Origin: Phenylobacterium glaciei
Lineage (GTDB): Bacteria > Pseudomonadota > Alphaproteobacteria > Caulobacterales > Caulobacteraceae
Direction of reading: 5' to 3'
Assembly (NCBI RefSeq): GCF_016772415.1
Contig: NZ_JAGSGD010000001.1
Span: 1,240,001 to 1,304,000, forward strand
DNA: 64,000 nucleotides
The notes below the pieces were generated by a model. The model searched no databases. It worked only from the letters and a program-made list of their open reading frames with translations, and was not told the origin of the DNA. A program made the position numbers and the translations under genes. Positions 34,974-44,486 of this stretch are shown here, one piece after another (within the stretch, counting starts at the first letter, position 1; each line of letters begins with the position of its first letter).

Positions 34974-35864
34974 TTACCGCGCGTTGGGTCCGCGTTCGAA
35001 GTACTTGAAGAAGGCGCTGTCGGGGGACAGCACCATCGTGGTGTCGCCCTGGCCGAGGGCGGCTTCGTACGCCTGCATCGAGCGGTAGAAGGCCGCGAAG
35101 CTGGGATCGCGGCCGAAGCTCTGGGCGAAGATCCGGGTGCGCTGGCCGTCGCCCTCGCCTCGGGTGGTCTCGGCCTCTTCGGTGGCGGTGGCCAGCGTGA
35201 TGGCCACTTCCTTGTCGGCGCCGGCGATGATCTCGCGCTTCTTCTGTTCGCCCTCGGCCCGCCGCTGGGCGGCTTCCTGCTGGCGGCTGGTCTGCATGCG
35301 GCGATAGACGGCCGCCTGGTTGGCGGCGGGCAGGTCGGCGCGCTTGATCCGTACGTCGATGATCTGGATGCCCAGGCGCGAGGAGTTGGCGCGCTTGGCC
35401 ACGTCCACCTTGGTCTGGGCCATCAGGGCGCCGCGGCGTCCGGAAATGATGTCACTGGAGGTCGCCGAGCCGAGGATCTGGCGCAGGGACGAGTTCAGCA
35501 GCCGCTCGATGCGGTCGTTGGCGGTCCGCTCGTCGCGCAGGGTCCGGTAGTACTGCAGCGGATTGGAGATGCGGTAGCGGACGAAGGCGTCCACCACCAG
35601 GCGCTCCTGGTCGGCGGCGATGACCTCTTCCTGGTCGGCCTCGAGCTTCAGGTTGCGCTTGTCCAGCTTGATGACGTTCTCGAGGAAGGGCGCCTTGATC
35701 TTCAGGCCCGGCGCGTTCTCACCCGGCGCATTGATCACGCGGACCGGTTCGCCGAAGCGGACCACGATGGCCTGCTGGCGTTGCTCGACGACGAAGACGG
35801 TGTTGAACAGGACGATCACGACGCCAAGCGCGATGAGGCCCCAGGTGGTCAGGCGGCGGTTCAT
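34974..35864 (-). CDS. hflC: FtsH-protease modulator HflC
   Basis: The 296-residue SPFH/band-7 protein has an N-terminal membrane anchor (LIALGVVIVLFNTVFVV) and a periplasmic-side band-7 domain. It matches HflC in EQRQQAIVVRFGEPV, VDAFVRYRISNPLQYYRT and RMQTSRQQEAAQRRAEGEQ. HflK and HflC alternate in a large cage around FtsH and limit its access to membrane substrates. The start overlaps the hflK stop by 4 bases. Confidence 0.95.
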   Translation of the reverse strand: MNRRLTTWGLIALGVVIVLFNTVFVVEQRQQAIVVRFGEPVRVINAPGENAPGLKIKAPFLENVIKLDKRNLKLEADQEEVIAADQERLVVDAFVRYRISNPLQYYRTLRDERTANDRIERLLNSSLRQILGSATSSDIISGRRGALMAQTKVDVAKRANSSRLGIQIIDVRIKRADLPAANQAAVYRRMQTSRQQEAAQRRAEGEQKKREIIAGADKEVAITLATATEEAETTRGEGDGQRTRIFAQSFGRDPSFAAFYRSMQAYEAALGQGDTTMVLSPDSAFFKYFERGPNAR

Positions 35865-37057
35865 TGCGGGGCTCCCGGACTGGGCGTGACGACACGGCCG
35901 CCCTCCGCCTGGGGTTCGACACGGGCGGTGGCGGTCTTGGGCCGGAACACATCGGGCGGCAGGATGATCGGGGCGCTGGCGCCCTTGCCGTCGATGACCA
36001 CCTTGTTGGAGCGCGACAGCACCCGCTGCATGGTCTCTATATAGAGGCGGTCCCGGGTCACGCCCGGCGCGCGCTTGTACTCGGTCAGGATCTGGCTGAA
36101 GCGCGAGGCTTCACCGATGGCTTCCCGCACCGCCTGCTCGCGATAGCCCTGGGCCGACTGGGTCAGCTTGGCGGCGTCGCCCTTGGCTTCATTGATCACC
36201 CGGTTGCGATAGGAATTGGCTTCGTTGACGGCGCTTTCGGCGTCCTGGCCGGCGTTGGCCACTTCGCGGAAGGCGGCGACCACTTCCTGCGGCGGGTTGG
36301 CGCTGCGGATCTGGACCTCGACGACGCTGACGCCCGCGCCCCAGCCGTCCAGGGTCTTCTGCATCAGTTCGGCCGACTGGGTCTGCACCTTGCCGCGGCC
36401 AGTGGTCAGGATGTCCTGCAGGGTGGTCTTGCCCACCACCTCGCGCATGGCGCTTTCGGACACGGCTTTGACGGCGTCTTCCTGGTCGCGGACAGTAAAC
36501 ACGTACTTGGCGGCGTCGGCGACGCGCCAGGTCACGCTGAAGTCCAGGTTCACGATATTCTCGTCACCGGTCAGCATCAGGCTTTCTTCCGGCACGTCGG
36601 CGCCGGCGGCGCCCCCGACGTCGATCCGGTTCAGGCTGGTGACCGCCACCTTCTCCACATGCTCGATGGGGGTGGGCAGGTGGTAGCGCAGGCCCGGGCT
36701 CTCCGAGCGCGAATAGGCGCCGAAGGTGGTGACCACCGCCTCCTCGTTGGGCTGGACGATGTAGAGGCCCGACAGGGCCCAGATCGCGAAGCCCGCGCCG
36801 GCCACCGCGGCCACGGCGCCGGGACGGATGCCGTCGCCGGGACCACCGGCGCCGCCCAGCAGGCCGCGCAGCTGCGCGATCAGCCGGTCGAGGGTCGCCG
36901 AGATATCGGGTCCGCCAGGACCGCCAGGGCCGCCGGGACGGCGTGGGCCACCGCCGCCGCGTTGCGGGCCGGAGCTCTTGGGGGGCTGCTTGTCGCCGCC
37001 CTCACCAGAAGGCGGAGTACCCCAGGGGCCGGGGTTCGCATTGTCGTTCCAGGGCAT
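35861..37057 (-). CDS. hflK: FtsH-protease modulator HflK
   Basis: The 398-residue protein has a Gly/Pro-rich N-terminus (PWNDNANPGPWG, then GGPGGPGGP), one transmembrane helix near 88-108 and an SPFH domain. VQPNEEAVVTTFGAYSRSES, SLMLTGDENIVNLDFSVTW and RIDVGG-type segments match HflK. The start at MPWND is the usual HflK beginning; the longer open frame is antisense to the Mrp gene. It heads a two-gene unit with hflC, divergent from mrp. Confidence 0.95.
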   Translation of the reverse strand: MPWNDNANPGPWGTPPSGEGGDKQPPKSSGPQRGGGGPRRPGGPGGPGGPDISATLDRLIAQLRGLLGGAGGPGDGIRPGAVAAVAGAGFAIWALSGLYIVQPNEEAVVTTFGAYSRSESPGLRYHLPTPIEHVEKVAVTSLNRIDVGGAAGADVPEESLMLTGDENIVNLDFSVTWRVADAAKYVFTVRDQEDAVKAVSESAMREVVGKTTLQDILTTGRGKVQTQSAELMQKTLDGWGAGVSVVEVQIRSANPPQEVVAAFREVANAGQDAESAVNEANSYRNRVINEAKGDAAKLTQSAQGYREQAVREAIGEASRFSQILTEYKRAPGVTRDRLYIETMQRVLSRSNKVVIDGKGASAPIILPPDVFRPKTATARVEPQAEGGRVVTPSPGAPQ

Positions 37058-37184
37058 GGTCGCGTCGTCTGCTTCTTTGTCTCGGCGCGGCGGCGGAAGT
37101 TGCTGCCTGTCGTCGGGCTTGTAAACCGGCGCTGTCAGCCGGATATGAGGCGCGCAAGCCCGCAACGCAAGACACACGGGTGTC

Positions 37185-38303
37185 ATGAACGCCGAAACCG
37201 CCCCCGAACGCGCCGTTGTCCTGGCCGCCCTGGATCGGGTGCTGGATCCCAAGACCGGCAAGGGCCTCGTCGCCGCCCGCCTGGTCCACGGCCTGAACCT
37301 GGCGCCGGGCCGCGCCGGCTTCGTGCTGGAGGTGGCGGCAAAGGATATCCCGCTCTACGAGCCGACCCGCGCCGAGGCCGAGCGCGCCTTGATGCAGGTC
37401 GACGGCGTGGCCCAGGCCAGCGTCATGCTGACGGTCGAGGCCGACCAGCCGCCGCCGCCCGCGCCGGGCGTCACCCGCGTGGTCAAGGGCGCCCGGGTGA
37501 CCCAGGATCCTACCGCCGCCCCCAAGCCGCCCGTCGACGCCGTCCGTCCCGACCACGTCCGCCGCGTCATCGCCGTGGCCAGCGGCAAGGGCGGGGTGGG
37601 CAAGTCCACCATCTCGGTCAACCTCGCCGCCGCCTTCGCCGCCATGGGCCTGAGGGTCGGGCTGCTGGACGCCGACATCTACGGGCCGTCCGCCCCGCGC
37701 ATGCTGGGGATCGACGGCGATCCGGGCTTCGGCCCCGACAAGAAGCTGATCCCGCTGCAAGCCTGGGGGATGAAGGTGATGTCCATCGGCTTCCTGGTAG
37801 ACGAGGCCGCGCCGATGATCTGGCGCGGGCCCATGGCCTCCTCGGCCGTGCGCCAGATGGCCAACGACGTGGCCTGGGGCAGCGAGGCCGAGCCCCTCGA
37901 TATCCTCGTCGTCGACATGCCGCCCGGCACCGGCGACATCCAGCTGACCCTGGTTCAGAAGATCAAGCTCGACGGGGTGGTCATCGTCTCCACCCCGCAG
38001 GAGATCGCCCTGATCGATGCGCGCCGCGCCGTGGCCATGTTCCAGAAGACCAACACCCCGATCCTGGGGTTCGTGGAGAACATGTCCTACTTCCCCGACC
38101 CCGCCACCGGCGCCCGCATCCCGATCTTCGGCGAGGGTGGCGGCAAGGCGGAGGCGGCGAAGATGGGCCTGCCCCTGCTGGGCGAGATCCCCCTGGACCA
38201 GGCCCTGCGCCAGGCCTGCGACGACGGCCGACCGGTGACCGCGGCGGCCCCTTCGAGCCCCGCGGCCAACGTCTTCAACCAGATCGCCAAGGCGCTGCTC
38301 TAA
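37185..38303 (+). CDS. Mrp/ApbC-type P-loop ATPase (iron-sulfur carrier family)
   Basis: The 372-residue protein has an N-terminal MIP18/DUF59 domain (about 8-85) and an Mrp ATPase domain with the deviant Walker A GKGGVGKST (about 132-140). LLDADIYGPSAPRMLG, DMPPGTGDIQLTL and ENMSYF are conserved. Mrp proteins carry [Fe-S] clusters to apoproteins. In the place where E. coli Mrp has a CxxC pair this protein reads MSYFPDPATGARIPIFG, so cluster binding would have to differ. Its last 4 bases overlap the end of the convergent transporter gene. Confidence 0.9.
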   Translation: MNAETAPERAVVLAALDRVLDPKTGKGLVAARLVHGLNLAPGRAGFVLEVAAKDIPLYEPTRAEAERALMQVDGVAQASVMLTVEADQPPPPAPGVTRVVKGARVTQDPTAAPKPPVDAVRPDHVRRVIAVASGKGGVGKSTISVNLAAAFAAMGLRVGLLDADIYGPSAPRMLGIDGDPGFGPDKKLIPLQAWGMKVMSIGFLVDEAAPMIWRGPMASSAVRQMANDVAWGSEAEPLDILVVDMPPGTGDIQLTLVQKIKLDGVVIVSTPQEIALIDARRAVAMFQKTNTPILGFVENMSYFPDPATGARIPIFGEGGGKAEAAKMGLPLLGEIPLDQALRQACDDGRPVTAAAPSSPAANVFNQIAKALL

Positions 38304-39736
38304 GTCGGCCGCGTCGGCGTGATGGGCGAGGGGCCCGAACCCACCGTGGTCAGGGGCTCGTCCTCGATGGCCTCGGTCAGGGTGGCGGCCTGGGCGTCCA
38401 GCTGGCTGCGGATGTCGGCGTGCCGGTCGCGGTCCAGCTTGTAGCCGAAGAAGCAGGCGCCGCCGACCAGCACCAGGGCGATGGGGGCGAACAGGTAGCA
38501 CATCTCCAGGCCGCGGATCGCCGTCTCGGTGTTGATGGCGCCGTCCTTGGCGTTGTAGCCGACGAAGGCCAGCACCGGGAATACGATGGCCACGGTGATC
38601 GACGACCCGAACTTCTGGGTCATGGTCACCAGGGCGTAGAGCAGGCCGGTCTGTTCCTTGCCGGTCTTCAGCCGCAGCTCGTCGCCGACGTCGGCCACCA
38701 TGGCGCGGATCAGCAGGACGAAGGCGCTGGCGCAGAAGCCGACGGCGAACATGCCCACGGCGGTGGGCACGAACAGGCCCTTGGGGATCGCCATCAGCAC
38801 CGTCTGGGCCACGGCGTAGCAGACCGTCGCCACCTGCAGGGTGCGGTGTTTGCCGAGCTTCTGAGCGATGCGCGCCCAGAACGGCGCCCCGAACAGACCC
38901 GCCCCGATATAGGGGATCAGCAACAGGCTGACCTGGGTGATCGGGAAGCCCTTCGCGTCGTGGAAGAAGAAGATGTAGATCGGGCCCGTCGTGCCGGGGC
39001 CCAGCACCAGGAACAGGTCGGCGATCACCAGCCGCACCATCGAGGGCTGGGTGAAGACCTGCATGTAGTCCTTCAGGGTGGCGTGCTCGGGCTTTTCGGT
39101 GGTGATCTTCTCCGGCGCGAAGAAGATGCTGGCCGCCGCCGTGAAGGGGATCAGGCAGATGATGATGTAACCGATGGCCTGCATGCTCTCGCCCTTGCCG
39201 GGCTGGATCGCGCCATGGGTCAGCAGCGGCATCAGCAGCAGGGTGACGGAGCCGGCCACAGCCACGGCCTGCATCCAGCCGTAGATGCGCGAGCGCTCGT
39301 TGTAGCCGGTGGCCAGGGCCGCGGCCCAGGCGGCGTGGGACAGGCCGGTGATCGAGGTGCCGGTGTAGGTCACCAGCAGCCAGAGGACGAGATAGCCCGT
39401 CCCGGCGTCGGCCGGCGGATTGAGGATCTTGTAGATCGACAGGATCAGGAGCGGGATGCCCAGCGCGTACCAGACGCGGTAGCGGCCGAACCGGGTGCGG
39501 GTGCGGTCCATCGCGCCGCCGATCACCAGGTCGAAGCCCAGGTCGATGAGCCGGACCATCGCCACCGCCCCGCCGACGGCCAGCAGCGAAATGCCGATGT
39601 GGCCCGCATAGAAGCGCGGCAGATAGGTGCCGAGGATCAGGGCGAGCATGGCGCCGGGAACCCCGGCGCTGGCGAATGCGAAAATCACTGGGGTCGATAG
39701 CCGACCGGCCGCCGAAGGGGCGGTGTTGGAAGCCAC
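38300..39736 (-). CDS. GPH-type sugar:cation symporter (MFS_2), paralogue 1
   Basis: The roughly 478-residue protein has 12 predicted membrane helices and the MFS_2/GPH loop motif DRTRTRFGRYRVWYALGIP. GLSHAAWAAALATGYNERSR, matching the helix 4-5 region, recurs in all four tandem copies. The start is GTG at 39736 with GAGGAG six bases upstream. GPH proteins usually import sugars, glucuronides or oligosaccharides with a cation; the substrate is not predictable. It is the last of four same-strand paralogues and overlaps the mrp 3' end by 4 bases. Confidence 0.88.
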   Translation of the reverse strand: MASNTAPSAAGRLSTPVIFAFASAGVPGAMLALILGTYLPRFYAGHIGISLLAVGGAVAMVRLIDLGFDLVIGGAMDRTRTRFGRYRVWYALGIPLLILSIYKILNPPADAGTGYLVLWLLVTYTGTSITGLSHAAWAAALATGYNERSRIYGWMQAVAVAGSVTLLLMPLLTHGAIQPGKGESMQAIGYIIICLIPFTAAASIFFAPEKITTEKPEHATLKDYMQVFTQPSMVRLVIADLFLVLGPGTTGPIYIFFFHDAKGFPITQVSLLLIPYIGAGLFGAPFWARIAQKLGKHRTLQVATVCYAVAQTVLMAIPKGLFVPTAVGMFAVGFCASAFVLLIRAMVADVGDELRLKTGKEQTGLLYALVTMTQKFGSSITVAIVFPVLAFVGYNAKDGAINTETAIRGLEMCYLFAPIALVLVGGACFFGYKLDRDRHADIRSQLDAQAATLTEAIEDEPLTTVGSGPSPITPTRPT

Positions 39737-39873
39737 GGGCGTCTCCTCAAAAATAACTGGTGCGCCTCTGGGGGCGCTTATGCCGGTCAGGAGAGCGTGG
39801 GCGGAGAGCGCGCGCAAGCACTTTCCGTAGGGGCGCCGGGCGTCCCGGCCCGCTGAGGCCAGGACGCGGGAGG

Positions 39874-41274
39874 TCAGGCCTTGGCGTCAGGCAGCGAGAC
39901 GCCGGAGTTGGTGGCCAGGACGCCGGCCTCGGCGGCCAGGGCGTCGCGAAGGTCGAGCTGACGGCGGACCTCGCCGTGGCGGGCGGCGTCCAGCTTCCAG
40001 CCGATGAAGCAGGCCCCGCCGACGAACACCAGGATGATCGGCGCGAACACGTAGCAGAGCTCCAGGCCGCGGATGGCCTCGGGCGTGTTCACGGCGCCTT
40101 CGCTGGCGTTGTAGCCGACCATGCCCAGCACGGTGAAGCTGATGCCGACGGTGATGGCCCCGCCGATCTTCTGGGTGGTGGTGACCAGGGCGTAGAGCAG
40201 TCCGGCCCGCTCTTCGCCCGTTTCAAGACGCACCTCGTCGGCGACGTCGGCCACCATGGCGCGGACGATCAGCACGAAGGCCGAGGAGACGAAGCCCACG
40301 GCGAACATGCCGGGGATGGCCAGCGCCATGGTGGCCTTGGGAATGATCATCAGGGCCGACTGGGTGAAGGCGTAGCAGACCGAGGTCAGCATCAGGGTGC
40401 GGTGCTTGCCCATCTTCTGGGCCAGCCAGCTCCAGAAGATCGCGCCGGCCAGACCCGCGGCGATATAGAACATCAGCAGGATCGAGGTCTGCGGGCCCGT
40501 ATAGCCGCGGGCGTCATGGAAGAAGAACAGATAGAGGGCCGCCGTGGTGCCGGGGCCGAGCGCCATGACGAAATCGGCGAGGATCAGCCGCATCATCTCG
40601 GGACGGGTGATCAGCTTCCAGTAGTCGGAGAAGCTGGCGTGCTCGCCGGTGGTCTTGGGCGCCACCCGCTCGGGGCTGATCCAGATACAGAGCGTGACGG
40701 TGATGGGCAGCAGGACGATGCAGAACCAGCCCATGGCGTGGACGCTGTCGGCGAAGCTGCCTTTCACGGCCAGTTGCACCACCAGGATCAGCACGGCGCC
40801 GATGACGCCGACGGCGCTGATGACGCCGTAGACTCGGGAACGGTCATTGTAGTCGGTGGCGAGTGCGGCGCCCCAGGCCGCCTGGGCCAGGGTGACGATG
40901 GAGATCCCCAGATAAAGCACCAGCAGCCAACCGATGACAAAGCCCTCGCTGACGCCGGTATCGGCCATGAACAGCATGTAGACCGAGGCCATCACCAGGG
41001 GCGCGCCCACCACCAGCCAGGGGCGATAGCGGCCCCAGCGCGACGTGGTCCGGTCCATCGCCATGCCCAGCAGGGGGTCCACGGCCAGGTCGAGCAGGCG
41101 CACGATGGTGATCGCCGCCCCCACCGCCACCATGGACAGACCCAGGTGCCCGGCGAAGAACCGGGGCAGGTAGACGCCCATCACCAGGCCGATGGCCGCG
41201 ATGGGCAGGGCCGTCGAGGCGAAGGAAAGCGCGACCGGCAGGGATAGCCGCTGGCTTGGGGGCGAAACCGCCAT
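39874..41274 (-). CDS. GPH-type sugar:cation symporter (MFS_2), paralogue 2
   Basis: The 466-residue protein has 12 predicted helices. DPLLGMAMDRTTSRWGRYRP is its GPH loop, TLAQAAWGAALATDYNDRSR its helix 4-5 segment, and GGACFIGWKLDAARHGEVRR the conserved C-terminal tail. A strong AGGAGG lies six bases before the ATG. A 137-base gap separates it from paralogue 1, enough for a promoter. The protein is closest in layout to the other three but diverges throughout, so the copies are old duplicates rather than recent ones. Confidence 0.88.
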   Translation of the reverse strand: MAVSPPSQRLSLPVALSFASTALPIAAIGLVMGVYLPRFFAGHLGLSMVAVGAAITIVRLLDLAVDPLLGMAMDRTTSRWGRYRPWLVVGAPLVMASVYMLFMADTGVSEGFVIGWLLVLYLGISIVTLAQAAWGAALATDYNDRSRVYGVISAVGVIGAVLILVVQLAVKGSFADSVHAMGWFCIVLLPITVTLCIWISPERVAPKTTGEHASFSDYWKLITRPEMMRLILADFVMALGPGTTAALYLFFFHDARGYTGPQTSILLMFYIAAGLAGAIFWSWLAQKMGKHRTLMLTSVCYAFTQSALMIIPKATMALAIPGMFAVGFVSSAFVLIVRAMVADVADEVRLETGEERAGLLYALVTTTQKIGGAITVGISFTVLGMVGYNASEGAVNTPEAIRGLELCYVFAPIILVFVGGACFIGWKLDAARHGEVRRQLDLRDALAAEAGVLATNSGVSLPDAKA

Positions 41275-41353
41275 GATGGACCTCCTAATGGGGCGGCGCT
41301 TATTGCGCCTGTTCTAAAAATTCAGAGTGCGCCGAAGGGGCGCGGAAAAGATT

Positions 41354-42781
41354 TCAGGTTCGCGGCTCGACCACCACGTTGCCGGGCTCGGCCGTCACGC
41401 TGGCGATGATCGGCGCCTCGTCGTAGAGGGCGTCCCGCTCGTCCAGCTGGCGTCGCACCTCGGCGTGATTCTTCGCATCGAGCTTGTAGCCGATGAAGCA
41501 GGCGCCCCCCAACATGACGAAGACGATCGGGCCGATCAGATAGGCCAGCTCAAGATTGTGGATCGCCTGGGCGGAATTGACCGCGCCTTCCTTGGCGTTG
41601 TAGCCGACGCGCGCCAGGACGGTGAAGGTCAGGAAGATGGAGAAGGCGCCTGCCACCTTCGAGGTGAGCACGGTCAGGGCGTAGATCAGGCCGATCCGCT
41701 CCTTGCCCCCCTCCAGCCGCACCTCGTCGCCGATGTCGGCGGTAATGGCCCGCGTCATCACGCCGAAGCCGGCGGCCAGGAAGCCGGCGGCGAACATGGC
41801 CGGCAGGGCCAGCCCCATGGCGCCCTTGGGCAGGAAACCCACCATCATCAGCATGAGCGAATAGCCGGTGGTGGCGACCATCACCGCCCGGTGTTTGCTG
41901 ATCCGGGCCGCCAGCCAGCCGATGGCCGGCGCTCCGGCGAAGCCCGCCAGGATGTAGACCGCCAGCAGGATGTTGGCCTCGGTGGTGCTGAACCCACGGG
42001 CGTCCTTGAAATAGAAGAGATAGAGCGCGGCCATCCACCCGGGGCCGAGCGACAGGCAAAGGTCGGCGGCCAGGATGCGGATCATGTTCGGTCGGGAGAT
42101 CAGCGCCCAGTACTCCCGAAGCGTGAAGTGGCCTGTGTGGACGTCCTTGGTGATCCGCTCCGGCGTCCGGGCCACCACCAGCAGGACGGCGATGGGGGTC
42201 AGGGCGATCACGAACCAGCCCATGGCCTGCACGCTCTGGGCCTCGGTCATCCCCCGCTGTTCCAGCAGGATGGGGATGGCCAGCACCAGCACAGAACCCA
42301 GCACGCCCACCGCTGTCATCACCCCGAAGATGCGCGAGCGCTCGTGATAGTTCGTGGCCAGGGTCGCCGCCCAGGCGGAGTGCGAGAGGCCCAGGATCGA
42401 GGTGCCCAGGTACATGACCAGCAACCAGCCCCCGAGATAGAGCCGGCCCGACCCCTCCGGCGCCTGGAACAGCATCAGCAGCGCCAGCATCAGGATCGGC
42501 GTCCCGATCACCGTCCAAAGCCGGTAGCGGCCCCAGCGGGTCCGGGTCCGATCCATGATCATGCCGAGCGCCGGGTCCAGGGGGATGTCGATCATCCGCA
42601 CGGTGGCGAACACCGCGCCGACTATGGCCAGCTCGACCCCGATGTGGCTGGCGAAGTAGCGCGGCAGATAGACCGATAAGGCGATGCCCAGCGCCGAGAG
42701 CGGCAGGCTGGTGCATGCGAAGGCCAGTATGGTCGCAAGGGACAGGCGCCCTGAAGGGTTGGCTGTCGGGGCGCTGGTCAA
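41354..42781 (-). CDS. GPH-type sugar:cation symporter (MFS_2), paralogue 3
   Basis: The 475-residue protein begins with TTG at 42781, decided by GGAGGA eight bases upstream and by alignment with its neighbours (GRLSLATILAFACTSLPLSA). GPH features are ALGMIMDRTRTRWGRYRLW, GLSHSAWAATLATNYHERSR and GGACFIGYKLDAKNHAEVRR. Copies 3 and 4 share more of their sequence, for example ILLAVYILAGFAGAP and SKHRAVMVATT, than they do with 1 and 2. The substrate is unknown. Confidence 0.88.
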   Translation of the reverse strand: MTSAPTANPSGRLSLATILAFACTSLPLSALGIALSVYLPRYFASHIGVELAIVGAVFATVRMIDIPLDPALGMIMDRTRTRWGRYRLWTVIGTPILMLALLMLFQAPEGSGRLYLGGWLLVMYLGTSILGLSHSAWAATLATNYHERSRIFGVMTAVGVLGSVLVLAIPILLEQRGMTEAQSVQAMGWFVIALTPIAVLLVVARTPERITKDVHTGHFTLREYWALISRPNMIRILAADLCLSLGPGWMAALYLFYFKDARGFSTTEANILLAVYILAGFAGAPAIGWLAARISKHRAVMVATTGYSLMLMMVGFLPKGAMGLALPAMFAAGFLAAGFGVMTRAITADIGDEVRLEGGKERIGLIYALTVLTSKVAGAFSIFLTFTVLARVGYNAKEGAVNSAQAIHNLELAYLIGPIVFVMLGGACFIGYKLDAKNHAEVRRQLDERDALYDEAPIIASVTAEPGNVVVEPRT

Positions 42782-42910
42782 GATTGGCTTCCTCCACGTC
42801 CGCCCAGCTCTTCTGTCGGAAGCATGAAGCAGGCGGTCAGGTTACGCGCGATCACCTATGTGCAGGCAAGCTGTTTCGCGATGCTGGGGCCAGATTATCG
42901 TCCGACCGGC

Positions 42911-44332
42911 TCAATCCTTGCTCAGGCTGACATTGGCGGCCTCGCCGGTGACGCTCTCCAGGATCGGGGCGGAGTCATAGAGGGCGTCGCGCGCGTCCAG
43001 GTCCCGTCGGATTTCGGCGTGGCGTTCCGCGCCCAGCTTGTAGCCGATCATGCAGGCGCCCCCCAACATCACGAAGGTCACGGGCCCGATCAGATAGGCA
43101 AGCTCCAGGTGTTGGATCGCCTCGGGGGTGTTGGCCGCCCCCTCCTTCGCCAGATAGCCCACCTTATCGAGGACAAAGAAGGTCAGGCCGATGGAGACCG
43201 CCCCGGCGATCTTGGCGGTCATCACGGTCATGGCGAACAACAGGCCCGATCGCTCCTTGCCCTGCTCAAGACGAACCTCGTCGGCGACATCGGCGGTCAT
43301 GGCCCGGGTCAGGACATTGAACCCGGCGGCCATGAAGCCGGCCATGAACATGGGGATGGCGCCAATCAGCATGTTCCCCTGCGGGATCGCCATCAGCGAG
43401 ATCAGCACCAGCGAATAGACCGTCGTGGCCACCATTACCGCGCGGTGTTTGCTGATCTTGGTGGCCAGCCGCCCCATCAGGGGCGCGCCGGCGAAGCCCG
43501 CCAGGATGTAGACCGCCAGCAGAATGCTCGCCTGGCCGGTGGTGAAGCCCCGGCTGTCGGTGAAGAAGAACAGATAGAGCGCGCTCATCCAGCCGGGCCC
43601 GAGGGCCAGGCAGAGGTCGGCCAGCAGGATCCGGGCGAAGGAGGGTCGGGTGATCAGGGCGCCGTAGTCCCGCAGGCGGAACGAGTGTCCCTCGATCTCC
43701 GGGGCGATCTTTTCCGGCGTCCTCCAGACGACCGCCGCCACCGCCAGCGGAATCAGAGCGAATATGAACCAGCCCATGGTTTCGACATTGCCGGCATCGG
43801 AGGCCTGGCGCGCGTCATTGATGATGGGGATCGCCAGGATGGCCGCGGCTCCCAGGACGCCCAGCCCGGTGATGATCCCGAACAGGCGCGATCGGTCATC
43901 ATAGTGAGGCGCCAGGGTCGAGGCCCAGGCCGCGTGGGACAGGGCCAGGATCGAGTTGCCCAGATACATGATCAACAGCCAGGCGATCAGATAGTTTCGC
44001 GTCGCGCTCTCGGGCGGCAGGAACAGGAAATAGATACCCGCCATCAAGATCGGCGCGCCCAGCAGGGTCCAGACCCGGTAGCGCCCCCATCGGGTGCGGG
44101 TCTTGTCCATGGCCCAGCCCAATAGACCGTCCACCGGAATGTCGATCATGCGGACAATGAAGAAGGCCGCGCCCACCAGGGCCAGGTCGATGCCGAGGTG
44201 GCTGGCATAGTGGCGCGGAAGATAGACGGAGATGGCGATCGCGACGGCCGAGAGCGGCAGGCTGGTGGCGGCGAAGGCGATGGCCGTCGAAAGGGGCAGG
44301 CGCCGGGCGCGGGCCACCATGGAGTCGCTCAT
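42911..44332 (-). CDS. GPH-type sugar:cation symporter (MFS_2), paralogue 4
   Basis: The 473-residue protein starts at MSDSMVARARRLPLS, where GAAGGA lies a few bases before the ATG; the longer open frame upstream is not supported. GPH features are LLGWAMDKTRTRWGRYRVW, ALSHAAWASTLAPHYDDRSR and GGACMIGYKLGAERHAEIRR. It is the first gene of the four-paralogue series. An SDR gene precedes it, with a terminator between, so the series probably begins its own transcription in the 44333-44430 gap. Confidence 0.88.
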   Translation of the reverse strand: MSDSMVARARRLPLSTAIAFAATSLPLSAVAIAISVYLPRHYASHLGIDLALVGAAFFIVRMIDIPVDGLLGWAMDKTRTRWGRYRVWTLLGAPILMAGIYFLFLPPESATRNYLIAWLLIMYLGNSILALSHAAWASTLAPHYDDRSRLFGIITGLGVLGAAAILAIPIINDARQASDAGNVETMGWFIFALIPLAVAAVVWRTPEKIAPEIEGHSFRLRDYGALITRPSFARILLADLCLALGPGWMSALYLFFFTDSRGFTTGQASILLAVYILAGFAGAPLMGRLATKISKHRAVMVATTVYSLVLISLMAIPQGNMLIGAIPMFMAGFMAAGFNVLTRAMTADVADEVRLEQGKERSGLLFAMTVMTAKIAGAVSIGLTFFVLDKVGYLAKEGAANTPEAIQHLELAYLIGPVTFVMLGGACMIGYKLGAERHAEIRRDLDARDALYDSAPILESVTGEAANVSLSKD

Positions 44333-44429
44333 GAAGTCCTTCTCATCCCACATCGCGCCTCTCGCGGGGCGTGTTTGGGACAAGGTTAGGCGTGATTGCG
44401 CCGGCCGGGGCAAGCGAAAATCGCGCCTT

Positions 44430-44457
44430 GAAAAGGGCGGCCCGCGCGGACCGCCCT
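44430..44457 (-). terminator. Intrinsic terminator downstream of SDR gene
   Basis: On the minus strand AGGGCGG-TCCGCGCGGG-CCGCCCT is followed by TTTTC. It ends transcription coming from the SDR gene at 44598-45503 before the transporter series. Confidence 0.7.
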
Positions 44458-44486
44458 GATCAGGTCCAAAGGAAGCCTCGGACCTA

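Noticed and set aside
35864..39700. An open frame of about 1278 codons on the plus strand
   Set aside because: It runs antisense to hflK and a transporter gene and through Mrp in another frame. Its composition (His, Gly, Ala, Gln and Arg rich, no domains) is typical of the high-GC shadow of real genes.
39760..44125. Long plus-strand frames opposite the transporter genes
   Set aside because: They are regular repeats of each other only because the underlying transporters are paralogues; their translation is low-complexity Gly/His/Asp/Gln sequence.
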